In this document: positions 30,537 through 41,409 of the stretch, piece after piece | Numbering within the stretch: position 1 is the first letter of the stretch | Layout of the letters: each line of letters opens with the position of its first letter | NCBI GenBank assembly: GCA_013368315.1 | Contig: JAACJM010000011.1 | Coordinates: forward strand, 372,001-436,000 | From: Tetrapyrgos nigripes | Lineage: Eukaryota > Basidiomycota > Agaricomycetes > Agaricales > Campanellaceae | Reading direction: 5' to 3' | Length of the DNA stretch: 64,000 nt | The notes under the pieces: model-generated | What the model saw: the letters and a program-made list of their open reading frames with translations, nothing else | Database searches by the model: none | What the model was told of the DNA's origin: nothing | Position numbers and translations under genes: made by a program

Positions 30537-32746
30537 ATGCAACGGTACCAGAAGTCAACTACCAAGGTTCGTGACAATTATGGTTTACCTGACCTTGATA
30601 CTAACACTACTTGATAACCCAGGGGAGCGCTACGGCCAGTTCATCTGCAAGACCCCCTCCTACAGCTGAAGAACTCGATAAAAACCACAACCTCCTCTTG
30701 CACTGGCAGACCAAGGGTATGTTGCTTACTTTTTTTTCTTTTTTTCTTTTGTATTTAACACTTATATCCTGTGCAGACACAGTTTCACTTGTTACTCCCC
30801 ATGACACCTCTCTGGCTGCTGTCCTTCCTGGGGGACGTTTTTTCTTCACCACACCATACTGCAATCTGGCTATTTACACTGTCAGTCCCGTCGTGGAGAT
30901 GAAGATGCATCGAGATTTTCGTTTCGGAGAGGATGACTATCTTCAATGGCCACAGCAATGGTGCCTTCCCCTCTGCCATCTCACTTGCATTCTTTGCAGA
31001 CTGCCATCGGGTCACAAGTTCAATCTCATGTGGTGGATTCCCAAACCAGAGTTCTTTGTTGAGGAGCGTCGGGGTGTGGGGACCGGCTTGGGGAAACTGA
31101 AGGTGGAGAGGGCTTTGGAGTTGAGGGAATTGGTCACAGAATTACGTGCTAGATGTGATAACTTTCTTACTCGCCACAATAATCAAACCGAAATGGAATT
31201 AGCCCGACATTACTCTCAATCCCTCCATGAGTGCACCATTTGCCTCAGTTCCCTGCTCATGAGTCAGCGGCAGATGGGTTACACTATTGCTTCTGTGCAG
31301 CGTCTCTTCCTGGAACTGCATGCCCTGCTAGAGTATTGTGAGGTTTTCCACCCACGGATGGAAGGGCTATAGTGCCAGCACCAGTCATCGGTGCCTACAC
31401 CTCCAACCTCCAGCACGCGGAGCTCCTGTTTCGTGCTGGGCTTCCGTTTTGGTTCCTCCGTCCAGTACAGGATGTTCCGTCAGTCTCTGTAGGCAAACTA
31501 GCTAGCTTGGTCTCTGCTCGTGTTGTCTGTTGCCAGGATTTGCCATTTCCTGAGCCGCTCATCTTCCGGGGTGTTCCAGACACTCAGCGGCAGTACAACA
31601 CAGTTCAGGATCACATGAACACCATCTTCAACACTCAATCTCCCTTCGAGTCCTCTCAGGAGAGTTGTCTTGCTATAGCAGCACCTTCAACAACAGTTCT
31701 TCGTGGACCTGACCGTACCCTGCCAGAACGGAATCGGCCAGCACCATGTAAGGCTTTCCATCTATATGTTCACCTTACATCTTGACTGACTATGAAATAG
31801 ATTCAAAAAAGTCCAAGAAGCCGGTCAAACCCACTGGACGTGACAAGTGGTTGCTCCTCCATTCTCACCTCGTTGGGCTTCAGCGCTTTCCTGAGTCAAC
31901 CAGGAATACCCTCCAGACCCGGTTCAGGGCGGATATACTTTTCCTGATCCCATCCTCTTCGTCTCTGTCACCAAACCTGAGAAAACCCACATTTACTGCT
32001 GGAATTACCTGCAGTTTTGTGATATCCTACTGTTCCGAGTGACTCAACCTTCCCCCACCCTCATTTCCAATTCTACATGGCAACAGCTGTTGAATGGCGA
32101 CTTCACTGCACAGGACTCTTCAACAGCTTTGTCTTCAAAAGCATCGTCTTCAAAGGCAGGAAAAACTGCTACCCAAAAAGTGTCTGCCCACGAGTTCCTC
32201 GCCAACTGTCTGCTTTCTACCAGTGTTGATGTGAACCTGGAACACCTCCCTGCGACGGTCTCATGGAGAGGCTCTTCTTTTTCTCGGTCTGCGGATATTC
32301 CAGATGCCGTTGTCCGGGAAATCATCTACAAGTTGTCTCATCTTAACTTCTGTTGCGAGCTGGCTGCCCTGGATAAAGCCATTGTCTCAAAATCCCTGAC
32401 TCCTCTTGAATCTCGCCGTCGTTCCCAACGTCTCCGCAATTGTTTCCAGGGTGCTGACATGACCAACATGCTTGTAGTGGATTTTGACCGCGCAGATGAA
32501 GGGTTTGCCTCAGCAGTGCCTCTTATTTGGAAGGCAGTTTTATTTGCATTGCGAGATGTAATGAAGGACTGGCCAAAGTTTGAAGAGCAATTTCGGGATT
32601 TGAAGGGGGCTCAGGAGAACGTGTTGTTGAATGATGCTCAATTACAAAGGTTTGAAGAAGAGATCGTACACGCCTACTTACAGTACTTTTTCGATATCTT
32701 TGGCCATGCTGCTGTTACTCCCCTTCATCTTGAACTTTCAGCATGA
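30537..32746 (+). pseudogene. Decayed gene of an unnamed Agaricomycete family
   Basis: The first part is well formed: ATG at 30537, exon 1 30537-30566, exon 2 30623-30716, exon 3 from 30777, junctions in frame. Then the frame breaks: a one-base shift at about 31365, a second shift near 31865 and a TGA at about 31892 in the frame that continues. Recognisable stretches in shifted frames are AELLFRAGLPFWFLRP, TGRDKW and DPILFVSV...WNYLQFCD.LLFR. From memory this chain (GLPxWFxRP, GRDKW, EPALFVS, RD..LFR) is typical of a multicopy uncharacterised family in mushroom genomes. No function is known to me. Confidence 0.55.
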
Positions 32747-33122
32747 CATTCCTCGTATACGACATGATATGTGCTTGGACTCCAGTAATTTGCCATGACT
32801 TTTTTGTGTATCAATCTTCCTTGCTATAATGCAAAAATGTATCTATCGTGAACTGTTCAACGTGTATCACTTGTTGGGTCACTGTGAAGATGAATTGCAA
32901 TGTATTAGAACGATTTAATCTAGTCCAGGTGTGTAAAGTTTCACATCTCTGTCAAAAAAAAAAAGTAACTGAAATGCATATCTAGGTTTTCATGTATCTA
33001 CCAGAAAGGTACTTGAACGCTTTCGTGTATACAGTACGTGGAACATCTATAGAAGTCAAAAAGTAACTGAAAATCATATCTAGGCTTGTGTGTATTTGCC
33101 CCCAATAAATTATTACTTGCCA
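32747..33122. other. Spacer between two convergent decayed genes
   Basis: A motif of about 25 bases (AAAAAGTAACTGAAA..CATATCTAGG) occurs twice, at about 32964 and 33061. Otherwise nothing supported. Confidence 0.4.
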
Positions 33123-36056
33123 TTACCCCCAATAGTTGTCGTCTTGATATGGAGGATATGCTGAGTCACTGAAATTCTCTGCTGGGGTTGAAGCATGGGA
33201 GCTCCAGGCTGCGGCGTTGGCGGGATAATCAGGATATGGAGTCGAAGAGTTGGACGTTGGGGTTGAAGCATGGGATCTCCAGTCTGTGTTGTTGGCAGGA
33301 TAACCAGGATATGCAGTCGAAGTGTTGGAGGCGTAGGCCTGTTCATAGGCTGGATATCCAGGGTGTTCTCCATATGCTTGGTAATTCTGTGGTGGGGGTT
33401 CTTGGGACTGTCCATGGCCTGGATATTCAGGATAGTATGTCCCTTCAGGATAGTATGTCTCGTGGTGCTGTGGTTGGGGTTCTTGAGGGCCAAACATGTG
33501 TGTATACCAATCAGAAGGTTGGCCGTTTGGTGGTGCAGAAGGGTTGGCAGGCTGTGGTGGGGGTTCTTGAGGGCCAAACGTGTGCATATACCAATCAGAA
33601 GGTTGGCCATTTGGTGATGCAGAAGGGTTGGCAGGCTGTGGTGGGGGTTCTTGAGGGCCATTTTGTGGCCCAGGAGTATTCACCTCCTCTCCCTCTATCT
33701 CAAAATCGTCCTCAGCGTCGCCTTGATTGTCTTGGTTGCCAAAGCCCTGCTCAGACAGAAAATCATCGAAATCATCGTCATACGCTTCCTCGTACTCCTG
33801 CTCCTGCTCTTCATCATATTCCTCCTCCTCATAGTATTTGCCCTGCTCCTCATTGTACTCCTCCTGCTCCTCATAGTACTCCTCCTGCTGCTCATAGTAC
33901 TCCTGCTGCTCATCATACTCCTCCTACTCCTCCTGCTCATCGTACTCCTCTGCGTCATACCCCTCCTCCTCCTCGTACTCTTCTCTGCTCTCATAACCTC
34001 CATGCGTTGCAGACTCGTCGTCCTCCTCCATCTGATTGCATCTCTCCCCTCGACGACGATGTTTGGACTCCCAAGACTAACCAGAGTTAAATTGGGAAGG
34101 TGTATATTCCTCGTCTTCGTACTCATGCCGGTACCCATCAGAGTACAGATCTTATTTTTCACAGAACGAGCTCTCTTCTTGCCTCTGCTGGCAGTCGCCC
34201 TGGCCATGAAATCTGCCTCCACATTTTCTCTAAACTCTGCCCACTCTGTGTCATCTTGCTCCTCCTGAAATGCCTCTTCGCCCCTACCCCAAATTTTGAT
34301 TTCCTCCAAGGTGGGAAACTTGTATGCGAACGACCCTGAACCATAAAGCGAATTGAAGTCTTGATCGGAGATCTTTGCCCACTTTTCGATATTTGCAAAT
34401 AACCAGTCGACATTAACATTAGGAGGAAAGGCTGTGAAGGCCTTATGACTATACTTTGCGTGATCAAGAATAGACAGATCGTTGAAGTAGTCAGGGTCGA
34501 AAAAGTCGAGGGGTACGTTGTTGGGAATGTATATAGACTGAGGCGACTCGGGATGCTGTGGGACAATACGCTGTCGTTTGGAAGCTGCTGTGCCCACAAT
34601 GCGACGGCCCTTCCTCCTCCCACCAACTTCAGGCTCAACCATACTGCCTACATTTCCCCCTTTCCTTGCTATCTCCTGGTTGAGCCTGCAGACAAAGGCA
34701 GTAACAAGTGGATTACGTCCAGGAACCTCCTTGACGACATAATATTCATGATTGTTGATTAACTTGATGTTGCCAGCCTCGTCCGTAATTGGACCTTCAT
34801 CTTCTGATGTGCAATAATTGCCTGAGACTGCCTTGATGACCCTTTTGGGGAATTGGCGAAGCTGCAGATACAGTGCGCGCTCGGCTGCAAGCTAAACAAT
34901 GATTTTTTACGTGAGTATGAGTGGAACAAGAACGAGACCATAATACGCACCGTTCGCCTCCACTTTCCAATGGCATTAGTATCTGCACGTCTATCCAGAG
35001 CTCCAGGATCCCTCGCATCTAGCCTTGCCTTATCCCTGAGGGTTCCAAAGACATAGCTGTCGTAGGCCTTGGCGAGGACAGTGATGCTGTCGTAGAGCTC
35101 GGGCTCGACACCAAAGCGGTCGTAACCTCCTACCATACATGCTTGTTGGAAGGTGTCGATGGCGAAGGTTCAGTGACCAATGTTGTAGAGTGAGGAGTGA
35201 GACTCCAACAATTCTGGGCAAAACTGCTCAAAACCATACGACTCCATCATCGAAAAGACGACTCGGATTCCCCAGTCGCCTACCATGCCTATGTCATTGC
35301 CAAGACTGTTGCCTTGAGCAGATTTTCTGTAAAATTTTGTCCTCACTTCTTGAATGCGTTGCAACTGTATGCTGTGGACAGAGCTATGGGCCAATTTTCT
35401 GACTAGAGTCGAAAAGTCTTCACAATTTTTGAATCGGGCTGCGAACTTTTGCTTTAGCTGAGGCGATGGTAGTTGGGGGATGCTGGTTCCACTGAAAAGG
35501 CCCAGCAACAAACATACATGAATTTGAAAGGCCCGCTATAGGCATGGTGAAAGCATGTGAGTATCTACCTTCTCAACGCATAAGATAGATTGAAACTCAC
35601 AATGGTACCTTTAGTGTCTGACGGCACTTCATCTCGGGATAGGCGAAACACGTCCTTTTTCTTCTTCTTAGGAGTGCTGGATGTCGGGTTTGGTTTCCAG
35701 GGTTGAGTAGGGCGAGATGTTTGCTCGGAATGAGCCTTGGAAGATGGCTTGGAAGAAGAGGGCTTGGTAGGCTTCGAAGTGGCCCGTTTGTCAGAAGATG
35801 GCTTGGAAGGGGGTGGCTGGGAAGAAGGAGCCTTGGCAGGCTTGGAAGTGGCCAGTTTGGTGAAAGATGGCTTGGAAGAGGGCTGCTGGGAAGAAGGAGC
35901 CTTAGCAGGCTTGGAAGTGGCCGGTTTGGTGGAAGATGGCTTGGAAGAAGGAGGCTTAGCAGGCCCCGAAGTGGCTGGTTTGGTAGGACGCTTAGAAGGA
36001 CGCTTGGGAGGAGGCTTAGAACCAGACTGAGGAGGCAGCATTGGGAATGAGCACAA
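33123..36056 (-). pseudogene. Decayed or mispredicted multi-exon gene, acidic and Pro/Gln-rich C-terminus
   Basis: Start ATG at 36056. Exon 1 is Lys/Pro/Ser-rich with repeated SKPAKAPSS units. After an intron near 35600-35530 comes a conserved-looking part (KFAARFKNCEDFSTLVRKLA...), which meets an in-frame TGA at about 35172; the next codons continue sensibly (TFAIDTFQQACMVGGYDRFG), then LRDKARLDARDPGALDRR, an intron at about 34953-34895 and LYLQLRQFPKRVIKAVSGNY. The C-terminal half has a nuclear-type basic patch, then Glu/Tyr-rich repeats and three 33-residue Pro/Gln repeats (33490-33683), reached only through one more frame change and a TAG. Unnamed fungal family; probably not functional as it stands. 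Confidence 0.5.
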
Positions 36057-38160
36057 TGGTGTAAAATGATGCTCAGCGTTTATATGTTGGTGAAATCCTC
36101 AAAGACCAGTGGCTCATTAAGTGGCTTCACCTCCAGGCTGTCCCATTTTCTCCTTGCAAATCTTTTGCCACTGTCTTTGTGAGGACAAGCAAACCTTTGT
36201 CCGGAGGGCCTTTCAGAGTCTTCTTTATCTACCACTATCCTTGCCCATTTGGGTCGGTCAAATGAGAGAGACAAAGAAGGTCAGCAATAGTCTCAAACTG
36301 GCAATTATGCAAGATAGCCAACATTAGTGTATGCAAATTCAGAATATGCTCATACACCTACACCTTCATCTTGACCAGTCCTATAGCGAGTCTGAGAAGT
36401 TTGAGGATGCAATGAAGAATCTCACAATTGCTGAAGCCGCTGCTACTGCCTAGATGTTGAGTGGAGTTTGTTGTGTTCTTCAGGTGCATTATCCTTCCCG
36501 GATAATATCTTTCCAAGCTGACTATTCGTTTTCGTACAGGTGTATCTTACTGTAATTGTGACCATGTACTATTCGGCTAGAAAACACAACGCGGTATATA
36601 CTCAAAGCAATTCCGACAGTCATAACGATTGCGATACATATATATCATTACAAGAGAATATTATCAGCATTCATGCTTCACCACCTCCCTCATCAACTCC
36701 TCCATACTTCCAACCCACCTATGCACTTCATCTAGCGACGTTTACCGGTACAGATCCTAACACCCCCTTCAAACAAGTTTTAGCCATAATCAATAACTAT
36801 ATGGGCGACCGCCTCAATTTCGGGTCAGCTATTGAAAAGGCGAAAGTAGATGGGTTGACAGTGGAAAATATCGTTGTAGCTGATGGTGTGTTGCTACTAC
36901 ATTTGCCAGGAAGCAGACGTTGAAGATCCTGAAGAACGAGATAGATACGCTGAACCTCGTTACTGAGGTAATCGACAAGGAAGGGATCGACTGCAATTTT
37001 TGGAGAGGCTAGTCCTTTGGTGCGTCTGGCCGGAATTGTCTTTGGAGTGGCCGTACCCTCTAACGTGACAAACAGACATAGCCATGGACAAGGAATGCAG
37101 AGACTCCTTTCATACATCCTTTCAAGAATTCATCACTGACGGATGTCCATGGAGAAGGAAGATGGAGGGTGCCTATCGAGTTGCTTGTTGGACACACGGA
37201 TGATAGCGAGAAACTCCCCGTCTTAACCAAGCACTTGAATGGGAAGCGGAGGGAGAAGTGGTGATGGGAGAAGGTGAGGAAGTACCGGTATTGCGTGGAA
37301 ACGGTCCTATGCAGCAGCAGGGAGACCGGTCGATATGGCCTCAGACGTGTCAAAATTAACATATTGCTCATCCTGTGTCTGGAATGAGGAAGGAAAACTG
37401 CATCTTCAGCGACTGGGCCCAACTGAAGCACCTGAGACATACATTGCTACCTCGATGTACCGGGAGTTTGGCGAGTATGGGTCAGAACATTGTCACATTC
37501 TGGGTCAAGATATGAATGGTAGTGTTCTAGGCGAGACTGAATGCGAGCTGGATTAGGGTTGCACAATGAACCTGGACCAGAGAGGAAGAAGTTGGATGAT
37601 GCAGAGAGGTTGGTTAATGAGATGATTGATAAGATTCTTGAGTCGAGAGGAAGTGAGAATGATAATAGTAGGTTTGTGGAAAAGGACGACGATTAGCATA
37701 GAGGTTGTCGTGCTGAGACAGTAACTCAAACGTACCATTACCATTGCAGAACATAGAAGCATATGTTCCCGCCGAGTCTACCTATCTTCCTTCATAACCC
37801 TCTCTCAATGTCCCGGGATTCTCCATACACCTCCTCATTGTCTCCAATATCTACCGTTTCCTGGCCAATGGTCGTAGTGACCTCGATATCTCCAGCTTTT
37901 GGACGACCTGACCAACGCACATTCCTGGGTTGGACCCAACGATTTTGGCCTGAGAGTGGACAACACCGTGATTATGCCAGCGAGGAAAAGGACACGGCGC
38001 ATACGATTTATCTGTCTCACGACGATGGTGGTGGTGGTGGTGGTGGTGATGGAAGCTTTGAAGGAGACGTGTCTAGTGCAACAAATAACCACCTGACCAC
38101 CTCCCGCCTCACTGCTCACGCCGCCCTCCCAACGTTGCCAGACAAGACCACCTCTTGAGC
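36057..38160. other. Fragment-rich region, possible FAD oxidoreductase relic
   Basis: At 36918-37010 (plus) one frame reads TLKILKNEIDTLNLVTEVID and then KEGIDCNFWRG before a TAG. This resembles the region after the dinucleotide fold of fungal DAO-type FAD oxidoreductases, but no GxGxxG or C-terminal part was found. Other short frames, such as 37567-37697 (KKLDDAERLVNEMIDKILES), cannot be assigned. A GGT microsatellite lies at 38024-38050. Confidence 0.25.
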
Positions 38161-38679
38161 ATGGTATGCGAGTTATTCTGTTTTACTTGCTATTTTCTAA
38201 CGCTAGCTAGTTTTCCGTGTTCCACGTTTACTGGCCAAGTGTCGGTTCTACGAGCGAGCTGACGGATTCCATCGTATACGTCTTCGCCTTAAATGAGGGC
38301 AGCAATAAACTGGAGTATAAAATCGGGTCCACGGGGCACATGCCCGAAACCAGACTCAGGGAATGGAGGAGGGGACATCAGTCCAAGGGCTTCAGGCTGG
38401 TGTATTCGGTAAAGGTCCTTGATAGGACCACAGCGTACGCCGTCGGTGTGTTGTGTATGGTTTCAATTGTTAAAAAACTACTTACTTTTTACCATAGAAC
38501 GCGAAGTCCATCAACACATACTGCAATACGCCACCAAGATTGTCAGAACGTGCCCCGATTGTTCTGTGGTGCATCAGGAAGAGTTTCTCATGAAGCTGGA
38601 TTTCGGATTGGATGCAGTTGCCGAGGTCATCGAAACAGCAAAGCGAGTCATAGAGACGAAGGGAGTGAGGTGCACTTAA
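38161..38679 (+). CDS. Small T5orf172/MUG113-like (GIY-YIG fold) protein
   Basis: Three exons with GT-AG junctions in frame: 38161-38163, 38211-38445, 38498-38679, giving 139 residues. The tiny first exon carries only the ATG; an upstream start cannot be excluded. The body shows the T5orf172 pattern: IVYVFALNEG, YKIGSTGHMPETRLREW, then VEREVHQHIL joined across the second intron, and HQEEFLMKLDFGLDAV. In known members this is a GIY-YIG nuclease-like fold; S. pombe MUG113 is a member. The expected K-IG, R-REW and VE-VH-L residues are present. The function in fungi is not established. It is one of the few host-type genes here with no break. Confidence 0.7.
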
Positions 38680-40380
38680 TGCATTTGTTTTGGAATTTGC
38701 TTTCAAATTTGCTCATTTTGAATGCTTTCGGTTTTGCTGTCGTTGTGTAATGAGTCGTTCTACAAGTCTCCCTAGGGCATCTGTATTTAGTATGATTTTG
38801 TATTGCAGTAAACGCATCTCGCGATGAACGCGTCTGGACGCGTGTACACAATACCTGTTAGACCTGTTGTCATGTAGTACCTTGTACCACTTGTAGATAC
38901 ATTCAATTCTCTCACTTGATATTCACAATGGTCTTTTGGATCAATTTATTTCAATCTAAGATCTAGCTACACAAAGTAGATCTACTCTTGGGCCCATCCT
39001 TATGATTACCGGTGGTGAAGCAGGTCAAAAGTCGACGTCTGCTTCCCGTCAAGGAGCCAAAGGGCCTGCTTCCCATGAGCTCGCCTCCAGTGTGAGTCCT
39101 CGCCATCATGAAACCTGAACCCAGTCTCGACACCAAGCTCCTACCCGACTAATACCCGATCACCTTCGACATCATTTTCTCAAACCGTCCTAGCACTGCA
39201 TTAATACTATCCATCCATACCCCACATGTGCCAACTGAAGGCGTGATTGAACGAGTTTCAGGCGAACTCGACTCACTGCTGACAATTCGGGTTTCGCTAC
39301 TAGGGATGGCGGGGCGGGATGCTGGGTCATATATATATATAGGCGTCAGGGCCGTCCCGTGAGCGATGATTAATTGATTGGCCGCAGCTAATACTTAGTA
39401 GGGCGGCAGCGCCTAAGTAGTTGTGATTTATATGATAGTAGTATTACATGTCATGGCTTGGGCTTGATGTTTGAATTCCTGGTATCCAAGCATCGTCGCA
39501 AAAGTGCCAAACCCCCCACCTGCTGCACTTGCTGCATAACCCTTCTAATCACTAGCACCTATCGAAAGGGAGGAATCAGGATTCAGATTGGAATAAGTAT
39601 GAAGTGGTGAAACAGTGTTGGAGGTACCATTAGTAGTACTGATGTACTGGTTCTCTGTACTGGTTCCCTAATATTGCGTTAAAGGTAGACCCTCGTGAAT
39701 CAAATTGATGAGCTCCGTGAAAGAATTCGGTGGAGTCCTGTACGTTACTGCCCTGATGCGCGATTTGCTGTCGATGGTGCATGTTGAACTTGCTGCTGGG
39801 TGGCAAACATCTCAGCACTACATTCCTGCTGCACATGGTCTTCATCATCCAAAAATCCATACCGAGTCTCCTTCAGCTTCGTCTCAATCTTTCTCCATAA
39901 ATCCTCCCAATCTTCCTCCTACGCCAGGAACCTCCAATTTCCCCGAAAGTACTATGCTAAATCCTTCTCCTCTGACTGGTTCCGCAATGCAAGGGATACC
40001 AGTGCAGTCCCTCCACTCATTCAGCTTTCTTCTTAGTGCATCTGCTTTGAGCTTAACCTGATGAAGCTAACGGAAAGCGAGCAGATGGGGATGACGAGAA
40101 GCGTGGATGTGGGCTCATTGCTTGCTCGTTATGTTACTTCTATATCCTCCTATGCTTTCTTTGATCTGCAGAGTATCTGTACCATAAGTTGTGTGAATGA
40201 GTTACCGCAGTTTCAAGGAGCACATACTAATCTCCGATGCTTTGAGATAAGTACATGAATTGATACATTTTGTTCTCTGGTTTTGCGTATGGATTGAAAA
40301 GTGTGTATGCACGTAAAACACTTCAAAGCTTTGAAGTTAACAAAAAACACAGGTATACGTAACGAGGTAGTGTCGGTATG
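38680..40380. other. Unassigned region with decayed remnants
   Basis: Short AT tract at 39330-39341. A Ser/Pro-rich plus-strand frame at 39705-40061 and a minus-strand Gly/Ala-rich stretch around 39480-39530 look like gene debris. Bases 40110-40180 resemble 59190-59260 (both end CTTTCTTTGATCTGCAGAGTATCT), so this may be a relic of the same gene 3' end. Confidence 0.3.
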
Positions 40381-40389
40381 CCTATAAGG

Positions 40390-41260
40390 AACCATAGCGC
40401 GCCAAACTTCATCATTGCAAAAGTGTAAGAAGTCTGCACGTGAACTCAACACTTTTCGCTTTGTTCTGCGGACAATCACATCAGCACAAGAGGGCGCCAA
40501 AAGAGTAGCAAAGTCAGCACCCTGGTAGAACTCTATCATTCCAAACTGAACCTTCTCATTGCGAGAAGTTAAGCAGCCTGCACGTGAACTGGACACTTTT
40601 TGCTACTTCCTGCGCTCAACTACGTCAAAACAAGAAGGCGTCAAAAGAGTCGCAAGGTCAGTAACCTGGCAGAATTCTATCATTCCAAACGAAACCTTAT
40701 CATTGCGAGAAGTTAAGCAGCCTGCACGTGAACTGGACAATTTTTGCTGCTTCCTGCGCTCAACCACGTCAAAACAAGAAGGCAGCAAAAAGATCACAAG
40801 GTCCGTTTGTGGAACTCTATCATTCCAAATGAAACCTTATCATTGCGAGAAGTTAAGCAGCCTGCACGTGAACTGGACACTTTTCACTGCTTCCTGCGCT
40901 CAACCACGTCAAAACAAGAAGGCCGCAAAAAGATCACAAGGTCCGTTTGTGGAACTCTATCATTCCAAATGAAACCTTATCATTGCGAGAAGTTAAACAG
41001 CCTGCACGTGAACTGGACACTTTTCGCTGCTTCCTGCGCTCAACCACATCAAAACGAGAAGGCGGCAAAAAGATCATAAGGTCCGTTTCTGGAACTCTAA
41101 CATTCCAAATCAAACCTTATCATTGCAGGAAGTTAAACAGCTTGCACGTGAACTAGACACTTTTTGCTTTGTCTTGCACTCAACTCCATCAACACGTACA
41201 AGGCCACCAAAGGATCATAAGGTCCGTATCTCAAGCTCTATCAATTCAAACAAAAACCTA
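40390..41260 (+). repeat. Tandem 140-144 bp repeat upstream of NACHT-WD40 copy 2
   Basis: Six units. The shared GCACGTGAAC starts at 40436, 40580, 40724, 40864, 41004 and 41144, so the period is 144, 144, 140, 140, 140. Each unit also carries TCTATCATTCCAAA, CATTGCGAGAAGTTAA (or variants), TTCCTGCGCTCAAC and a GGCGGCAAAAAGATC-like stretch. The array ends about 150 bases before the start codon at 41410. CACGTG is the classic E-box bound by bHLH factors. Confidence 0.9.
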
Positions 41261-41409
41261 CCATTTCTACCTAATGTTTACACTTTCAGCATTGCATCTG
41301 AAATTTTGCAAAGGTTAGTGTTATACACAGCTGCAACTACTCCTATATTAAGTGATTCTTTTATTATCAATCTTTGATCTTGCATTTGTCATTACTATTA
41401 GAAAAAGCA

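Noticed and set aside
30537..31372. Short complete protein ending at the TAG at 31370
   Set aside because: Family-like sequence continues directly after the stop in another frame, so the stop reflects a frameshift, not a true end.
40390..41260. CRISPR-like array
   Set aside because: Units are 140-144 bp of continuous tandem repeat without unique spacers, in a fungal genome.
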